Assembly: GCA_965246795.1 (NCBI GenBank)
Contig: CBDFFN010000008.1
Coordinates: 310,001-374,000 of the forward strand
Origin: JAJXWB01 sp965246795
GTDB lineage: Bacteria; Pseudomonadota; Alphaproteobacteria; Rhizobiales; Beijerinckiaceae
Length of the DNA: 64,000 bases
Reading direction: 5' to 3'
Position 1 is the stretch's first letter; each line of letters opens with the position of its first letter. The position numbers and the translations under genes are program-made. The notes under the pieces were generated by a model. That model had not been told where the DNA came from and ran no database searches. It saw only the letters and a program-made list of their open reading frames with translations. Shown piece after piece: positions 35,920-45,183 of this stretch.

Positions 35920-36617
35920 CCAACAAGTCGGTAAGTCGGATCAAATTCACCAGCGTCCTTGAGGCCTGTCCAGTTCAAGATGCGTAATTTCTGGCTCTTT
36001 ATTTCTGTCAGCTCGTAAGCTCGCAGTTCTTAAAGCACACGACTTACATGCACGGGACTGACGCCCAACGCATCAGACATATCGCCTTGAGAAATCGGGA
36101 AAGGGCACGTGTCTTCTGTCGCTTCACCGACGCGAAGGCGATAGGAGAATTCGCAAAGTAGGTGCGCAGTTCGCTGCTCGCGTTCATGGATCCGATCGCG
36201 GTTATTCACTCACGGTGGATCGAGCCATCCACTAACGTCATTTTCCAAAATGCTGCTGCAAGTTGCGGCTGGCTTCGGCAAAGGTTGATCACGGCTGAAT
36301 GCTGTATGTAGGCAACCTGGCACGCGTTATGGCTTGCAAGCCAACGTCAAAATCTCAAGATGTACGCTTGCGCCGGTCGGCGTGTGATTAGTCGATGCCA
36401 AGACGCCTTCTAGAACGACGGAAGACCGTTCGAGATGATCTCCTTGCTTGACGACAAAGTCACCACGCTCGATTTCCGTATTTTGGAACCGGACTTTGGA
36501 AAGCGCTTCGGCTGCGGCATCCGGCACAGGATAGAACGTTCGTAGTCCAGCTAGGAGTGTATTGTACGCTCTTATGTGCCCTCCAAGGAGTGCCTCTCTG
36601 ACTGGACGCATCAACAC
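35920..36617 (-). pseudogene. Decayed Crp/Fnr-family regulator
   Basis: Two pieces of one regulator remain. The N-terminal piece, from 36617, shows IERGDFVVKQGDH and SVVLEG, then loses homology and stops at 36327. The C-terminal piece, about 36182-35930, reads REQRTAHLLCEFSYRLRVGE, then ISQGDMSDALGVSPVHVSRVL with a TAA at 36030-36032 where a Gln codon is usual, then ELRAYELTEI and GLKDAGEFDPTY. Too few bases lie between the pieces to code for the missing barrel, so there is an internal deletion plus a nonsense change. The intact paralog is at 31225. Confidence 0.8.
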
Positions 36618-36623
36618 GCAAGC

Positions 36624-36857
36624 TTAAGATTTGCGAATAACCCATGTCAGCTCTGCGCGACAAACTGGTCGGCCGGTCTCATCGCGTACTGGCATGGACA
36701 GAGCCAAGTGAGCGGCATTTTGGGCACGGTCGGCACTTAAACGCGGAAGCGTCATCGTTAGCGCGCCCAAGGCAGCGTCATCATCGGCTAGATCGAGACC
36801 TGTATCATCAATCGAAGTCTGATTGCCGTCGACGAGATCGAAGAAGTAGCGGGGCAT
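36624..36857 (-). CDS. DUF6894-like protein, copy 4
   Basis: 77 residues from MPRYFFDLVDGNQTSIDDTGLDLADDDAALGAL, the standard DUF6894 opening. It ends VCRAELTWVIRKS. It lies just upstream of the decayed Crp/Fnr gene, mirroring the association of the other copies with a Crp/Fnr gene. Confidence 0.8.
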   Translation of the reverse strand: MPRYFFDLVDGNQTSIDDTGLDLADDDAALGALTMTLPRLSADRAQNAAHLALSMPVRDETGRPVCRAELTWVIRKS

Positions 36858-37063
36858 TTCGGGTGTCCTCCGCAGTGGGAGGTGATGCAATGCCGAGACG
36901 GCCGGTCGGTTTCGGCAACCGGACCGCGTCGTTTGCTCGCACACGATCTCCGACACTAACAAATTTTGGGCAGCAAATACTCGACAGCGGTCTTCTTTGA
37001 GATGGCTTCCCCACTCCGTCCCATGCCCTTACGGCCGCTGCGAAGGCAGCGCTGTGCCGACAG

Positions 37064-37909
37064 TCAGGACTTGCCGATCGCGACGGCTTTCGGGACGCCA
37101 AGCGCCTGCCTCCCAGTCGTAAGGAGAATCTCCCGCAGCCATTTGTGCGCGGGATCGCCGTCCACTTTGGCGTTCCACATCATGTAGAGATGCTGGTCTG
37201 ACATCGGGAACGGAAATTCGTGGATGCCTAGATCGAAGCGGCGCGCGACATAGTCCGCGAAGGCGCGCGGAACGACGGCAACGAGATCAGTGTCCTGCAC
37301 GATCGAAGGCATCGACCAGCCGCGCGCGACCGTCGTAACGACTCGACGCTTGATGTCATGCACCAGCAATTCGCGGTCGATTTGCGTGACGGCCCGTAGC
37401 TCGGCCGACAGTACGACAAACGAGAGCGCCTTCAGTGTCTCTGCGTCCAGGCTGTCGACGATCAGGGGATGGCCCCGTCGCGCGATGAGGACCGGGTTCA
37501 CGAAGCCGATGGCGACGATCGAAATATCCGGTGAGATCACAGGATATGGGAAGCACAGAATATCGAGCGTGCCCGCCTGGATGTCCTGCGTCAGAGTAGG
37601 CTGCGTCAGAACACATTCGATAGAAACACCCGGCGCACGCTCGGCGATCAGGTTGAGCAGCGGTGGAAGAACGAGAGGCTCGAGCAAGTCCATCGCGCTG
37701 ATGCGGAACATGCGCTTGTAAGATGCAGGATCGACATCCTGCGTACCGCCGAGCTGGCGTTCGATCAGGCCCAACGCATCGCGCACTGGCGCGATCATCG
37801 CGCTCGACTTCGCCGTCGGTTCGACGCCGCGCCGCCCACGGACAAAGAGTTGATCGTCGAGGATATCGCGCAGACGCGCCAGTGCGTTGGAGACGGCCGG
37901 CTGGCTCAT
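37064..37909 (-). CDS. LysR-family regulator, 5'-truncated
   Basis: 281 residues are readable from MSQPAVSNALARLRDILDDQ. That Met is the middle of the LysR helix-turn-helix, and the codons just upstream (AATRLA, to about 37927) still fit the family. The first ~25-30 residues, including helix 1, are missing, because from 37930 the sequence belongs to the autotransporter. The substrate-binding domain is otherwise full length, of the NodD/PnbR-like type. Without helix 1 and a promoter it is probably non-functional. Confidence 0.8.
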   Translation of the reverse strand: MSQPAVSNALARLRDILDDQLFVRGRRGVEPTAKSSAMIAPVRDALGLIERQLGGTQDVDPASYKRMFRISAMDLLEPLVLPPLLNLIAERAPGVSIECVLTQPTLTQDIQAGTLDILCFPYPVISPDISIVAIGFVNPVLIARRGHPLIVDSLDAETLKALSFVVLSAELRAVTQIDRELLVHDIKRRVVTTVARGWSMPSIVQDTDLVAVVPRAFADYVARRFDLGIHEFPFPMSDQHLYMMWNAKVDGDPAHKWLREILLTTGRQALGVPKAVAIGKS

Positions 37910-37929
37910 CGCGAGGCGTGTCGCCGCAT

Positions 37930-40900
37930 GCCACCGGCAACCTCACATTCTCGAACGCCATCACAGGCACCGGCAGCGTCACGACATATTCGGATGCGAT
38001 GACGCTGATCGGGCTCTCCGGCACGAACACCTACACCGGCGCAACGACGATCTCGTCCGGCACACTCGCGCTGATGGGTAGCGGCTCGATCGCGACATCG
38101 AACAGCGTCAACAATTCGGGCACGTTCGACATTTCCGGCACCACCGCCGGCGCGTCGATCAAAGACCTGTCAGGTGCAGGCGGTACGACACTTGGCGCGC
38201 GGACGCTGACGGTGACCGACGCCTCCTCAAATTATACCGGCGTATTAAGTGGCACCGGTGGCTTCACCGTGGCCGGTGGCACGCAATTATTGTCGGGCAC
38301 CAACACCTACAACGGCGCGACGACGATCTCCGGCGGTACGCTGGCACTGTCGGCGGGCGGCTCGATCGCGCAGTCGAGCGGCGTTGCGGCGACAGGCAAT
38401 TTCGACATTTCCAATACAACAGCGGGTGCTTCGATCAGGACGCTGTCCGGAGCCGGGAGCACGGCGCTCGGCGCAAGGACGCTGACAATCACCGCGGGCG
38501 CTTCGACCTATGACGGCGCAATGAACGGTACGGGCGGCCTGACCGTGTCGGGCGGCACGGAAACACTGTCGGGCAACCACACCTATACCGGCGCGACGAC
38601 GATCTCCGGCGGAACGCTGGCGCTGTCGGGCAGCGGCCTGATCGGCCAATCCAGCGGCGTTTCGATTGATGGCACGCTCGATGTTTCGCAGGTGGTCAGC
38701 AGCACATCCATCAAAACGCTCGCGGGCGCAGGCACGGTGGCACTCGGCGCAAAACGGCTCATCGTAACCGCGGGCGCAGCGGAATTCTCCGGCATTCTCC
38801 AGAACGGTGGCATCGGTGGCGGTGCGGCGGGCAAGTTTGATGTGGTTGGCGGCACGCAGACACTGTCCGGCGTGAACACGTTCACCGGCCTAACGTATAT
38901 CGGCGGCAACGGCACGCTGGCCCTGAAAGGTAGCGGTTCGATCGCGAACTCAAGCTACGTCAATCTAGCCAGCACCGGCATCTTCGACATTTCGCAGACG
39001 ACGACCGGGGCCAGCATCGGAGGCCTTCTCGGATCAGCTGGTCAAACCGTGTCCCTCGGCTCGAAGGCGCTCACCTTGACCGGCAACATCGGGCCGTTCG
39101 GTGGCGTCATCCAGGACGGCGGCATCGGCGGTGGTGTCGGCGGCGCGGTGGCAATTGCCGGCATGGGCGTCGCGACGTTCTCCGGCGCCAACACCTACAC
39201 CGGCGCGACGACAATCAATGCCGGCGGGCAGCTTTCACTCTCGGGCAGCGGTTCAATCGCGACATCGAGCGGCGTCGCCAATTCCGGCACCTTCGACATT
39301 TCCAACACAACGTCGGGTGCGTCGATCACAACGTTATCCGGCTTCGGCGGCACGGACCTCGGCACAAAGACTCTGACGATCACCAATGGCTCGACAACCT
39401 ATTCCGGCGTGATGACCGGCACAGGCGGCCTTACGATCTCGAATCGTACACAGACGCTCAACGGTGCGAACATCTACACGGGCGCAACAACCATCAACAG
39501 CGGCGCGCTTGTATTGTCCCGTAGCGACGCGATTTCACAATCGAGTGGCGCCGTCATGACCTCCGGCACTTTGGACGCCCAATTAAACGGCGCATCGATC
39601 ACGACCCTGTCAGGCACCGGTGGCAATGTGTCCCTGTTCAACACGTCCCTGACCTTGACCAATCAATCCGGAACGTTTGGCGGAAGAATTTCAAGCTCTG
39701 GCAACGCTGGTCTCACGCTCACCGGCATGGGCACGGAAACATTGACCGGATCGAATATCTACTCCGGTGCGACAACGATTTCTTCCGGAACGCTCGCATT
39801 GTCCGGAACCGGCTCCATCGGTCAGTCTGACGTCGTCGACAACAACGGCACCTTCGACATTTCGGGCGCTTCAGGTAGCGTGGGATTCCGGGCGTTGTCG
39901 CGCACGGGCAGAACGGTGCTCGGTTTCAACAAGCTGCAGATCACTGTCAGCTCGACGACGTACGGCGGCGTTTTGAGCGGTACCGGCGGGATCGGCATCA
40001 ACGGGGGTACGCAAACCCTGACAGGCACGAACACCTACACTGGCGCGACGACGCTGGATGGCGGAACGCTTGCGCTGTCCGGCACCGGCAGCATCGCGGC
40101 GTCGAGCGGTGTTACAAATGCCGGAACCTTCGACATTTCCGGCACGACGGCTGGCGCATCGATCAAGACGCTGACCGGCAACGGCAGCACGGTACTCGGT
40201 GCGCGCACGCTGACCGTTACCGATGCGGCAGGCACTTACAGCGGCGCGATGTCCGGCACCGGCGGTTTCACGCTGACGAGCGGCGCGCAGATTTTCTCCG
40301 GCGCCAACACCTATACCGGCGCAACCACCGTGAACGGCGGCACGCTGACACTGACGGGCTCGCTTGCGGCGACGCCGACGACGATCGCGGAAAGCGCCGT
40401 CTTTGCCGGCAACGGTACGACGGCCGGCGCGACGACCGTCTATGGCGTGCTGTCGCCGGGCGTCGCGAGCGTCAACGGCGGCGTCGGCACGATAACGATC
40501 AACGCGCCGCTCACCTTCGGTGCGAACGCGGTTTACAGCGTCGCGACGACGCCGTCCGCCGCCAGCCGCACGAACGTGACGGGCCTCGCGACGCTCGGCA
40601 ATGCGACGGTCTATGTCGCGGCGAGCGCAGGCAGCTTCGCCATGAACACGCAGTACACGATCCTGAATGCGACAGGCGGCTTTGCCGGCTCGCGCTTCAG
40701 CCCGACGGTCACGACGAACAAGGCGTTTCTCGCGCCGGCTTTGTCCTACGACACGAACAACGTGTTCCTGACGATCCTGCCGTCCGCACCGGTGACCGCT
40801 GCCAATGGAACAACGGTCCCCGATTATCGGACGGCGGCAACAACCGGGAACCAACTTAACATCGCATCGGGTCTCACCTACGCCGGCATTCTCAACAGCG

Positions 40901-42045
40901 GCGCGGGCCCGATCCTCAACGCGCTAAACCAGCTCACCGTCCCGCAGGCGCAGGCTGCCTTCGACTCGCTGACGGGTGAAGGTATCTCCGGCGCACAGAA
41001 CGCGGCGTTCACGGCGGGACGGTTGTTCACCGGCGGGATCGCGGATCAGATTCTTCTGTTCGGCGGCGCACCCAACTCTGTCGTTGTGCCGACCGCGCCT
41101 GCCGCAGCGACGCTCGCCTATGCGCCAACGCAGGCTTTTGCGACACCGATCCGCGTGCGCGAGCCACTGCCCGCATCGCGTCCGCTTTACTCGTGGCGTG
41201 CCTGGGGTGTCGGTTACGGCGCATCGCAGACAATCAACGCCAATGCGGTGTTGGGGAATGCGCAACAACGCATCGGCATGGGCGGCGGCGCTGTCGGCGT
41301 CGATTACACGTGGGCGCCGGGCATGCTCACCGGCATCGCGGTTGGTGGGTCCGATGGTTCGTTCAGTGTCGGCGCAAGACAGACGTCGGGCTCAACCACC
41401 GGCGGCCATGCCGCGTGGTACACGCTCGCCGAATTCGGCAACGTTTATGCAGCCTCGACGACCAGCGTCTCGGTGTTCGGCAATCGCACGACGCGCACCG
41501 TCGGCGGATTTGGCGGTCTCAACGGCGAGATTCTTCGCGGCAATTTCACATCAACCGAGTTCCGTAGCCGCGTCGAGTTCGGCTACCGCTTCGGAATTGC
41601 GCAGGGCGTCACGCTCACGCCGTTCTACGCGGTCGAAGCTGCAAAGCTTCGCAGCGATGGCTTTACTGAGACGCCACTTGCCGGCGCGGGAATATTTGCG
41701 CTGAACGTGCGTGGCCAGACCGCTTCATCCGTGCCGATGTTTTTTGGTGCGCGACTGACGGGCGACCTCGATCTCGGAAATGGCATGCGCCTACGCCCCA
41801 GCGTGCAGGCGGCCTATGTCGCGGAGTTCGCGCCGGTGCGAAACCAGATCGCGGGTCTTGCGAACCTACCGGGCGCGGCGTTCATCGCCGATGGCGCGCG
41901 GCCAGCACGCGCGTCCGTGCAGGTGAAGACCGGTGCGGAACTGGCGCTGCTCGACAATGTCGCGATCTCCGCCAACTTCGATGGCGAGTTTTCCAACCGC
42001 TCGAACACATACGCCGGCAAGGGCGCGATAAAGGTGCGTTGGTAA
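37930..42045 (+). CDS. Repeat autotransporter adhesin, 5'-truncated
   Basis: About 1,372 codons. The passenger is made of ~92-residue beta-helix-type repeats rich in Gly, Thr and Ser (LSGTNTYTGATTISxGTLAL... in each). A linker and a C-terminal ~285-residue autotransporter beta-barrel follow, from about WRAWGVGYGASQTI to the final aromatic residue of KVRW. Autotransporters need a Sec signal peptide; none is present, since the sequence opens inside a repeat unit (TGNLTFSNAI) directly after antisense LysR sequence. The first in-frame ATG is at 37999. The gene is probably a remnant unless read from elsewhere. Confidence 0.85.
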   Translation, partial: ATGNLTFSNAITGTGSVTTYSDAMTLIGLSGTNTYTGATTISSGTLALMGSGSIATSNSVNNSGTFDISGTTAGASIKDLSGAGGTTLGARTLTVTDASSNYTGVLSGTGGFTVAGGTQLLSGTNTYNGATTISGGTLALSAGGSIAQSSGVAATGNFDISNTTAGASIRTLSGAGSTALGARTLTITAGASTYDGAMNGTGGLTVSGGTETLSGNHTYTGATTISGGTLALSGSGLIGQSSGVSIDGTLDVSQVVSSTSIKTLAGAGTVALGAKRLIVTAGAAEFSGILQNGGIGGGAAGKFDVVGGTQTLSGVNTFTGLTYIGGNGTLALKGSGSIANSSYVNLASTGIFDISQTTTGASIGGLLGSAGQTVSLGSKALTLTGNIGPFGGVIQDGGIGGGVGGAVAIAGMGVATFSGANTYTGATTINAGGQLSLSGSGSIATSSGVANSGTFDISNTTSGASITTLSGFGGTDLGTKTLTITNGSTTYSGVMTGTGGLTISNRTQTLNGANIYTGATTINSGALVLSRSDAISQSSGAVMTSGTLDAQLNGASITTLSGTGGNVSLFNTSLTLTNQSGTFGGRISSSGNAGLTLTGMGTETLTGSNIYSGATTISSGTLALSGTGSIGQSDVVDNNGTFDISGASGSVGFRALSRTGRTVLGFNKLQITVSSTTYGGVLSGTGGIGINGGTQTLTGTNTYTGATTLDGGTLALSGTGSIAASSGVTNAGTFDISGTTAGASIKTLTGNGSTVLGARTLTVTDAAGTYSGAMSGTGGFTLTSGAQIFSGANTYTGATTVNGGTLTLTGSLAATPTTIAESAVFAGNGTTAGATTVYGVLSPGVASVNGGVGTITINAPLTFGANAVYSVATTPSAASRTNVTGLATLGNATVYVAASAGSFAMNTQYTILNATGGFAGSRFSPTVTTNKAFLAPALSYDTNNVFLTILPSAPVTAANGTTVPDYRTAATTGNQLNIASGLTYAGILNSGAGPILNALNQLTVPQAQAAFDSLTGEGISGAQNAAFTAGRLFTGGIADQILLFGGAPNSVVVPTAPAAATLAYAPTQAFATPIRVREPLPASRPLYSWRAWGVGYGASQTINANAVLGNAQQRIGMGGGAVGVDYTWAPGMLTGIAVGGSDGSFSVGARQTSGSTTGGHAAWYTLAEFGNVYAASTTSVSVFGNRTTRTVGGFGGLNGEILRGNFTSTEFRSRVEFGYRFGIAQGVTLTPFYAVEAAKLRSDGFTETPLAGAGIFALNVRGQTASSVPMFFGARLTGDLDLGNGMRLRPSVQAAYVAEFAPVRNQIAGLANLPGAAFIADGARPARASVQVKTGAELALLDNVAISANFDGEFSNRSNTYAGKGAIKVRW
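38014..40293 (+). repeat. Eight tandem ~276-bp passenger repeats
   Basis: Unit starts, at the L/F-[ST/N]-G-x-[NH]-x-Y codons, fall at 38014, 38290, 38566, 38863, 39178, 39457, 39742 and 40018, with a degenerate ninth start at 40294. Four spacings are exactly 276 bases (92 codons); the others are 279, 285, 297 and 315. Each unit carries ATTIxxGxLxLSGSGSI, a GxFDIS block, ASIxxLSGxG and a GTGGxTxxGGTQ end. Units 3 and 4 share an extra NGGIGGG-like insert. Confidence 0.9.
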
Positions 42046-42411
42046 TTGTCGAACACGCTCAAGATAATTTCGCCAGAAGGTCACATGCTCGCGTTGTCAA
42101 TTGACGGACAAGATGATGAAGAGGCGAGACGAAACGCCGTTCGCGCTCCGCATGAAAGCACGCGCGCTTTCGACCCAAAGTCCTCGGTGTCGCTCACCCG
42201 AGAATACGGATCGGAGATAGAGAAGTCGACGATTGAAGGTCTCAGCGTGAAGCACCACGAATTTCCGGACGCAGTCTAAAAGATGCTGCCGTATGCGTCG
42301 CGTGCGATACAAAGCAAGACGCGGCTCACCGTTGCGCTGGCGTGAAGACCGGCGAAGGCTATTGTTCTCCTCTCGCAAGCATCGCAAATCGAGTCGGTCT
42401 TCAGCCAGTCG
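42046..42411. other. Gap between autotransporter and kinase remnant
   Basis: About 370 bases between convergent genes. A 77-codon right-going frame begins with TTG directly after the autotransporter stop, but it has no recognised motif and I do not call it. Confidence 0.35.
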
Positions 42412-43416
42412 TTAATCGGACAGGGCGGCCACGGGACCCGCGATCGAAAAAATGACGCCAGCAGGGTCGTATCTTAGTTCGATTTTTGCGCCCAAACTCA
42501 TCGCCAACGAGCGATCGAGCAGCTTCGAACCGAAGCCCTGCTTCGCCGGCGACACGACGGTCGGACCATCCATCTCGCGCCACGCGAAAGAGAACGTCGC
42601 TTCAGGTTCAGGAGACACCTGCCACCGCATCTCGACATGGCCGTCAGGCACGGAGAGCGCGCCTTATTTTAGCGCGTTGGTCCCAAGCTCATGCAGAGCC
42701 AGCGAGAAGGCGAGTGCAGCTTTCGGCCCAAGTGGAACGTCCGGGCCATCGGCCCGCATCTTGTTACCCTCTGGGGCGTGCAGCTTCTCCGCCGCCTCGA
42801 TCAACGACCTTAGATTCGCTTCCTTCCAATTGGCCTGTAGCAAAATGTCATGAGCGCCTGACAGAGCGACGAGCCGGCCGCTAAAAGCATCGCGAGCATC
42901 CTGCATCGAGTTGCCGTCGAGCAGTGTTTGCGATGCAATGGCTTGTACCGTCGCCAAGGTGTTTTTCACTCGGTGAGATAACTCAAGCATCAGAAACTCA
43001 CGCTGCTCTTCGGCAACTTTTAGAGGTGTGATGTCGCGCGAGACGGAAAGGAGCTGCGCAGGCTTTCCGTCATTGCCAAAGATGGGCGAAACGCGGACGT
43101 CCCAGAACTTGCGCGTCCCTTTCATCGTCGCAGCGTGACCTTGAAAACGGCCCTCGCGACCTGCCAATGCCTCGGCGACAGCCGCCTTGGCGTCGATATT
43201 TCCCTGGTCTTGCCAAAAGTCGGGCCACGGGCATCCGCTGATCGCGTTGAAGTCGCTCACCTCCATGATCCTCTGACCTTCGGTGGTCATGAAAAGGAGG
43301 TTTGCATCCAGGTCCAGGACCTTGATGCAGTCGCCCGACGCTTCGAGGACACTCAGAAGAAATCGCGGGTCTTGGTATCGCCCGGCAACTCGGTCCGCGT
43401 AAGAAGATTCGTTCAT
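42412..43416 (-). pseudogene. HWE-family histidine kinase interrupted by one stop codon
   Basis: The same frame encodes a PAS domain (about 15-130) and the HWE/HisKA_2 dimerisation box (FLMLELSHRVKNTLATVQAI, phospho-acceptor His). The N-box HELGTNALK comes next, followed directly by a TAA at 42664-42666. The frame then continues GALSVPDGHV and the G-box GFGSKLLDRSL to 42412. Functional relatives read K-Y-GALS here, so one base change of a Tyr codon to TAA explains the break. The stop-shortened protein would lack most of the ATP-binding domain. Confidence 0.88.
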
Positions 43417-43421
43417 CTAAT

Positions 43422-44474
43422 ATGACTCGGCTTCCCGCGCCTCAGACGATACCGCTCGCAGTTGCCGAAAATCCCGACAGCGGCACCATGAAGCGCGCCG
43501 ACAAGGATATGCTTCGCGTTCTGAGCACGCTGCAGGACCTGGGCGTCAAGCCGACAGAGTCACGCACCGTTGAAGAGGCGCGGATGCAGCCCACCCCGGG
43601 TGATGCCGTGAAGGCGATCCTCAAGGCGGAAGGTAAAGACCCGGTGGCCATGACGGCGGCCATGAAGGTGGCCAAGAAGGACATGACCTACCAGACGGGC
43701 GGTGGCACACAGCCGGTTCGCATCTACACGCCCGAAGGAGCTGGCTCGGCACCGCTTCCCATCATTGTCTACTATCACGGTGGTGGCTGGGTGATTGCAA
43801 ACCTCGATACTTACGAAGCCTCTGCGATGGCGTTCGCGAAGAAAGCCGACGCGATCGTGGTCAGCGTCGAGTATCGCCACGCGCCCGAGAACAAGTTCCC
43901 AGCTGCCCACGAGGACGCGTTCGCCGCTTACAAATGGGCATTGGCGAATGCCGGACAGTTCGGCGGCGATGCCGCAAAAGTGGCGGTCGCGGGCGAAAGC
44001 GCAGGCGGCAATCTCGCGGCAAATGTTGCCATCATGGCTCGCGACGGAAAAGTGCAAGTGCCTCTGCACATGCTTCTTGTGTATCCGGTCGCCGGCACGG
44101 ACCTGACAACGCCGTCCTATGTTGCCAACCAAAACGCCGTGCCTCTATCGAAAGCTTCAATCGGCTGGTTTGTCGACAAAACATTGGCGAAGCCCGAAGA
44201 TGCAAAGAACCCAATGCTCAATTTGACGACGATGGTCGACCTCAAAGGCCTTCCGCCTGCGACGGTCGTCAACGCGGAGATCGATCCGCTTTTTTCAGAT
44301 GGCTTGATGCTATCTGAGAAGCTCAAGGCCGCTGGTGTGAAGACGACGCACCTCACTTACAAGGGCGTTACTCACGAGTTCTTCGGGATGGATGCTGTGG
44401 TCGCTGATGCGAAGGCCGCGCAGGACGCCGCCGCGAAAGAGCTGAAGTCGGCTTTCGGTTCATCGGCGCACTGA
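43422..44474 (+). CDS. Alpha/beta hydrolase, hormone-sensitive-lipase type
   Basis: 350 residues. The HSL-family HGGGW oxyanion motif lies at 119-123 and the nucleophile Ser193 in GESAGG. The acid and His follow in the C-terminal third (EIDPLFSDG, VTHEFFG). It probably hydrolyses a short-chain ester. The reading frame opens only five bases from the start of the divergent kinase remnant. No ribosome binding site precedes either ATG (43422 or 43488) and no signal peptide is present, so the 5' end may be missing. Confidence 0.85.
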   Translation: MTRLPAPQTIPLAVAENPDSGTMKRADKDMLRVLSTLQDLGVKPTESRTVEEARMQPTPGDAVKAILKAEGKDPVAMTAAMKVAKKDMTYQTGGGTQPVRIYTPEGAGSAPLPIIVYYHGGGWVIANLDTYEASAMAFAKKADAIVVSVEYRHAPENKFPAAHEDAFAAYKWALANAGQFGGDAAKVAVAGESAGGNLAANVAIMARDGKVQVPLHMLLVYPVAGTDLTTPSYVANQNAVPLSKASIGWFVDKTLAKPEDAKNPMLNLTTMVDLKGLPPATVVNAEIDPLFSDGLMLSEKLKAAGVKTTHLTYKGVTHEFFGMDAVVADAKAAQDAAAKELKSAFGSSAH

Positions 44475-44630
44475 GCGCTAAGAGTAGGTCTTGGCGGCTG
44501 CTGATCGTCAGCGGGTCGCCAAGCCAGCCCTTGTTCGCTTCCACTGGCCGCCCGACCAGCCTGGTATGAAGGCGATTAAGAGGTGAAGATTCTGCTTCCT
44601 CAGCAATTGGCAAAATCCTACGGAGGAAGA

Positions 44631-44879
44631 ATGGCACACCAAATTACTCATCGAGCGGCGTCAGTCGGAGTCGTATTGTCGCTCCTATCCGCGCCTGCCC
44701 TTGCACAAGGAACCGTGGCTCAGCGGGTCGCATGCACCGGTGACGCCTTCAAGTTCTGCGGTAGCGTCATTCCAGACATTCCAGCAATTATTGCCTGCAT
44801 GGGCTCGAACTATGCGCAGCTCTCACCCGCCTGCCAGGCGCAATTTCCACGCGGGTCGAACAGGCGCCGAAAAGACTGA
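44631..44879 (+). CDS. Small secreted cysteine-rich protein
   Basis: 82 residues. GGAGGAAGA lies just before the ATG. A signal peptide runs to APALAQ, followed by a mature part with the Cys pattern C-x7-C-x11-C-x12-C (VACTGDAFKFCGSVIPDIP, then ACMGSN and SPACQAQF). This pattern is seen in many short exported rhizobial proteins of unknown function, probably with two disulfides. Confidence 0.75.
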   Translation: MAHQITHRAASVGVVLSLLSAPALAQGTVAQRVACTGDAFKFCGSVIPDIPAIIACMGSNYAQLSPACQAQFPRGSNRRRKD

Positions 44880-44995
44880 CTAAGACGCTACGCATATGAC
44901 CATGACATCATCTTGCGTCTTCGCGCGTCGAAGGTTGCCTTAGGAAGCAACAAGCTTAGGCTTGCGCGTATTTCTGCGTGCCCGCTCATTCCAGG

Positions 44996-45124
44996 TTAAG
45001 ATGCCTGCATCAAGGCAGGGGCGTCCGGACGGACTATATGTGTCGTAACCTGCGCCACCGCGAACGGTGTCAATGCGCCGGAAAGAATCGTGGCGGCCAA
45101 AAGGGATCGGGACAGATGATTCAT
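44996..45124 (-). CDS. Very small secreted peptide (42 residues)
   Basis: ATG at 45124 opens MNHLSRSLLAATILSGALTP followed by FAVAQ, a textbook signal peptide with an A-x-A-type cleavage site. Only 17 mature residues follow, to TAA at 44996-44998. It lies 59 bases downstream of the DUF4142-like gene on the same strand. The ribosome binding site is weak. It may be a genuine exported peptide or the remaining N-terminus of a longer gene. Confidence 0.45.
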   Translation of the reverse strand: MNHLSRSLLAATILSGALTPFAVAQVTTHIVRPDAPALMQAS

Positions 45125-45183
45125 GGGGTCATTCTTTGGTGAGGGGATTTGGCGCACGTGGCGCTCGCGGACTTAGACGGTGC

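Noticed and set aside
42046..42279. 77-codon ORF starting TTG after the autotransporter stop
   Set aside because: No recognised motif, weak start codon, no ribosome binding site; it probably exists by chance.
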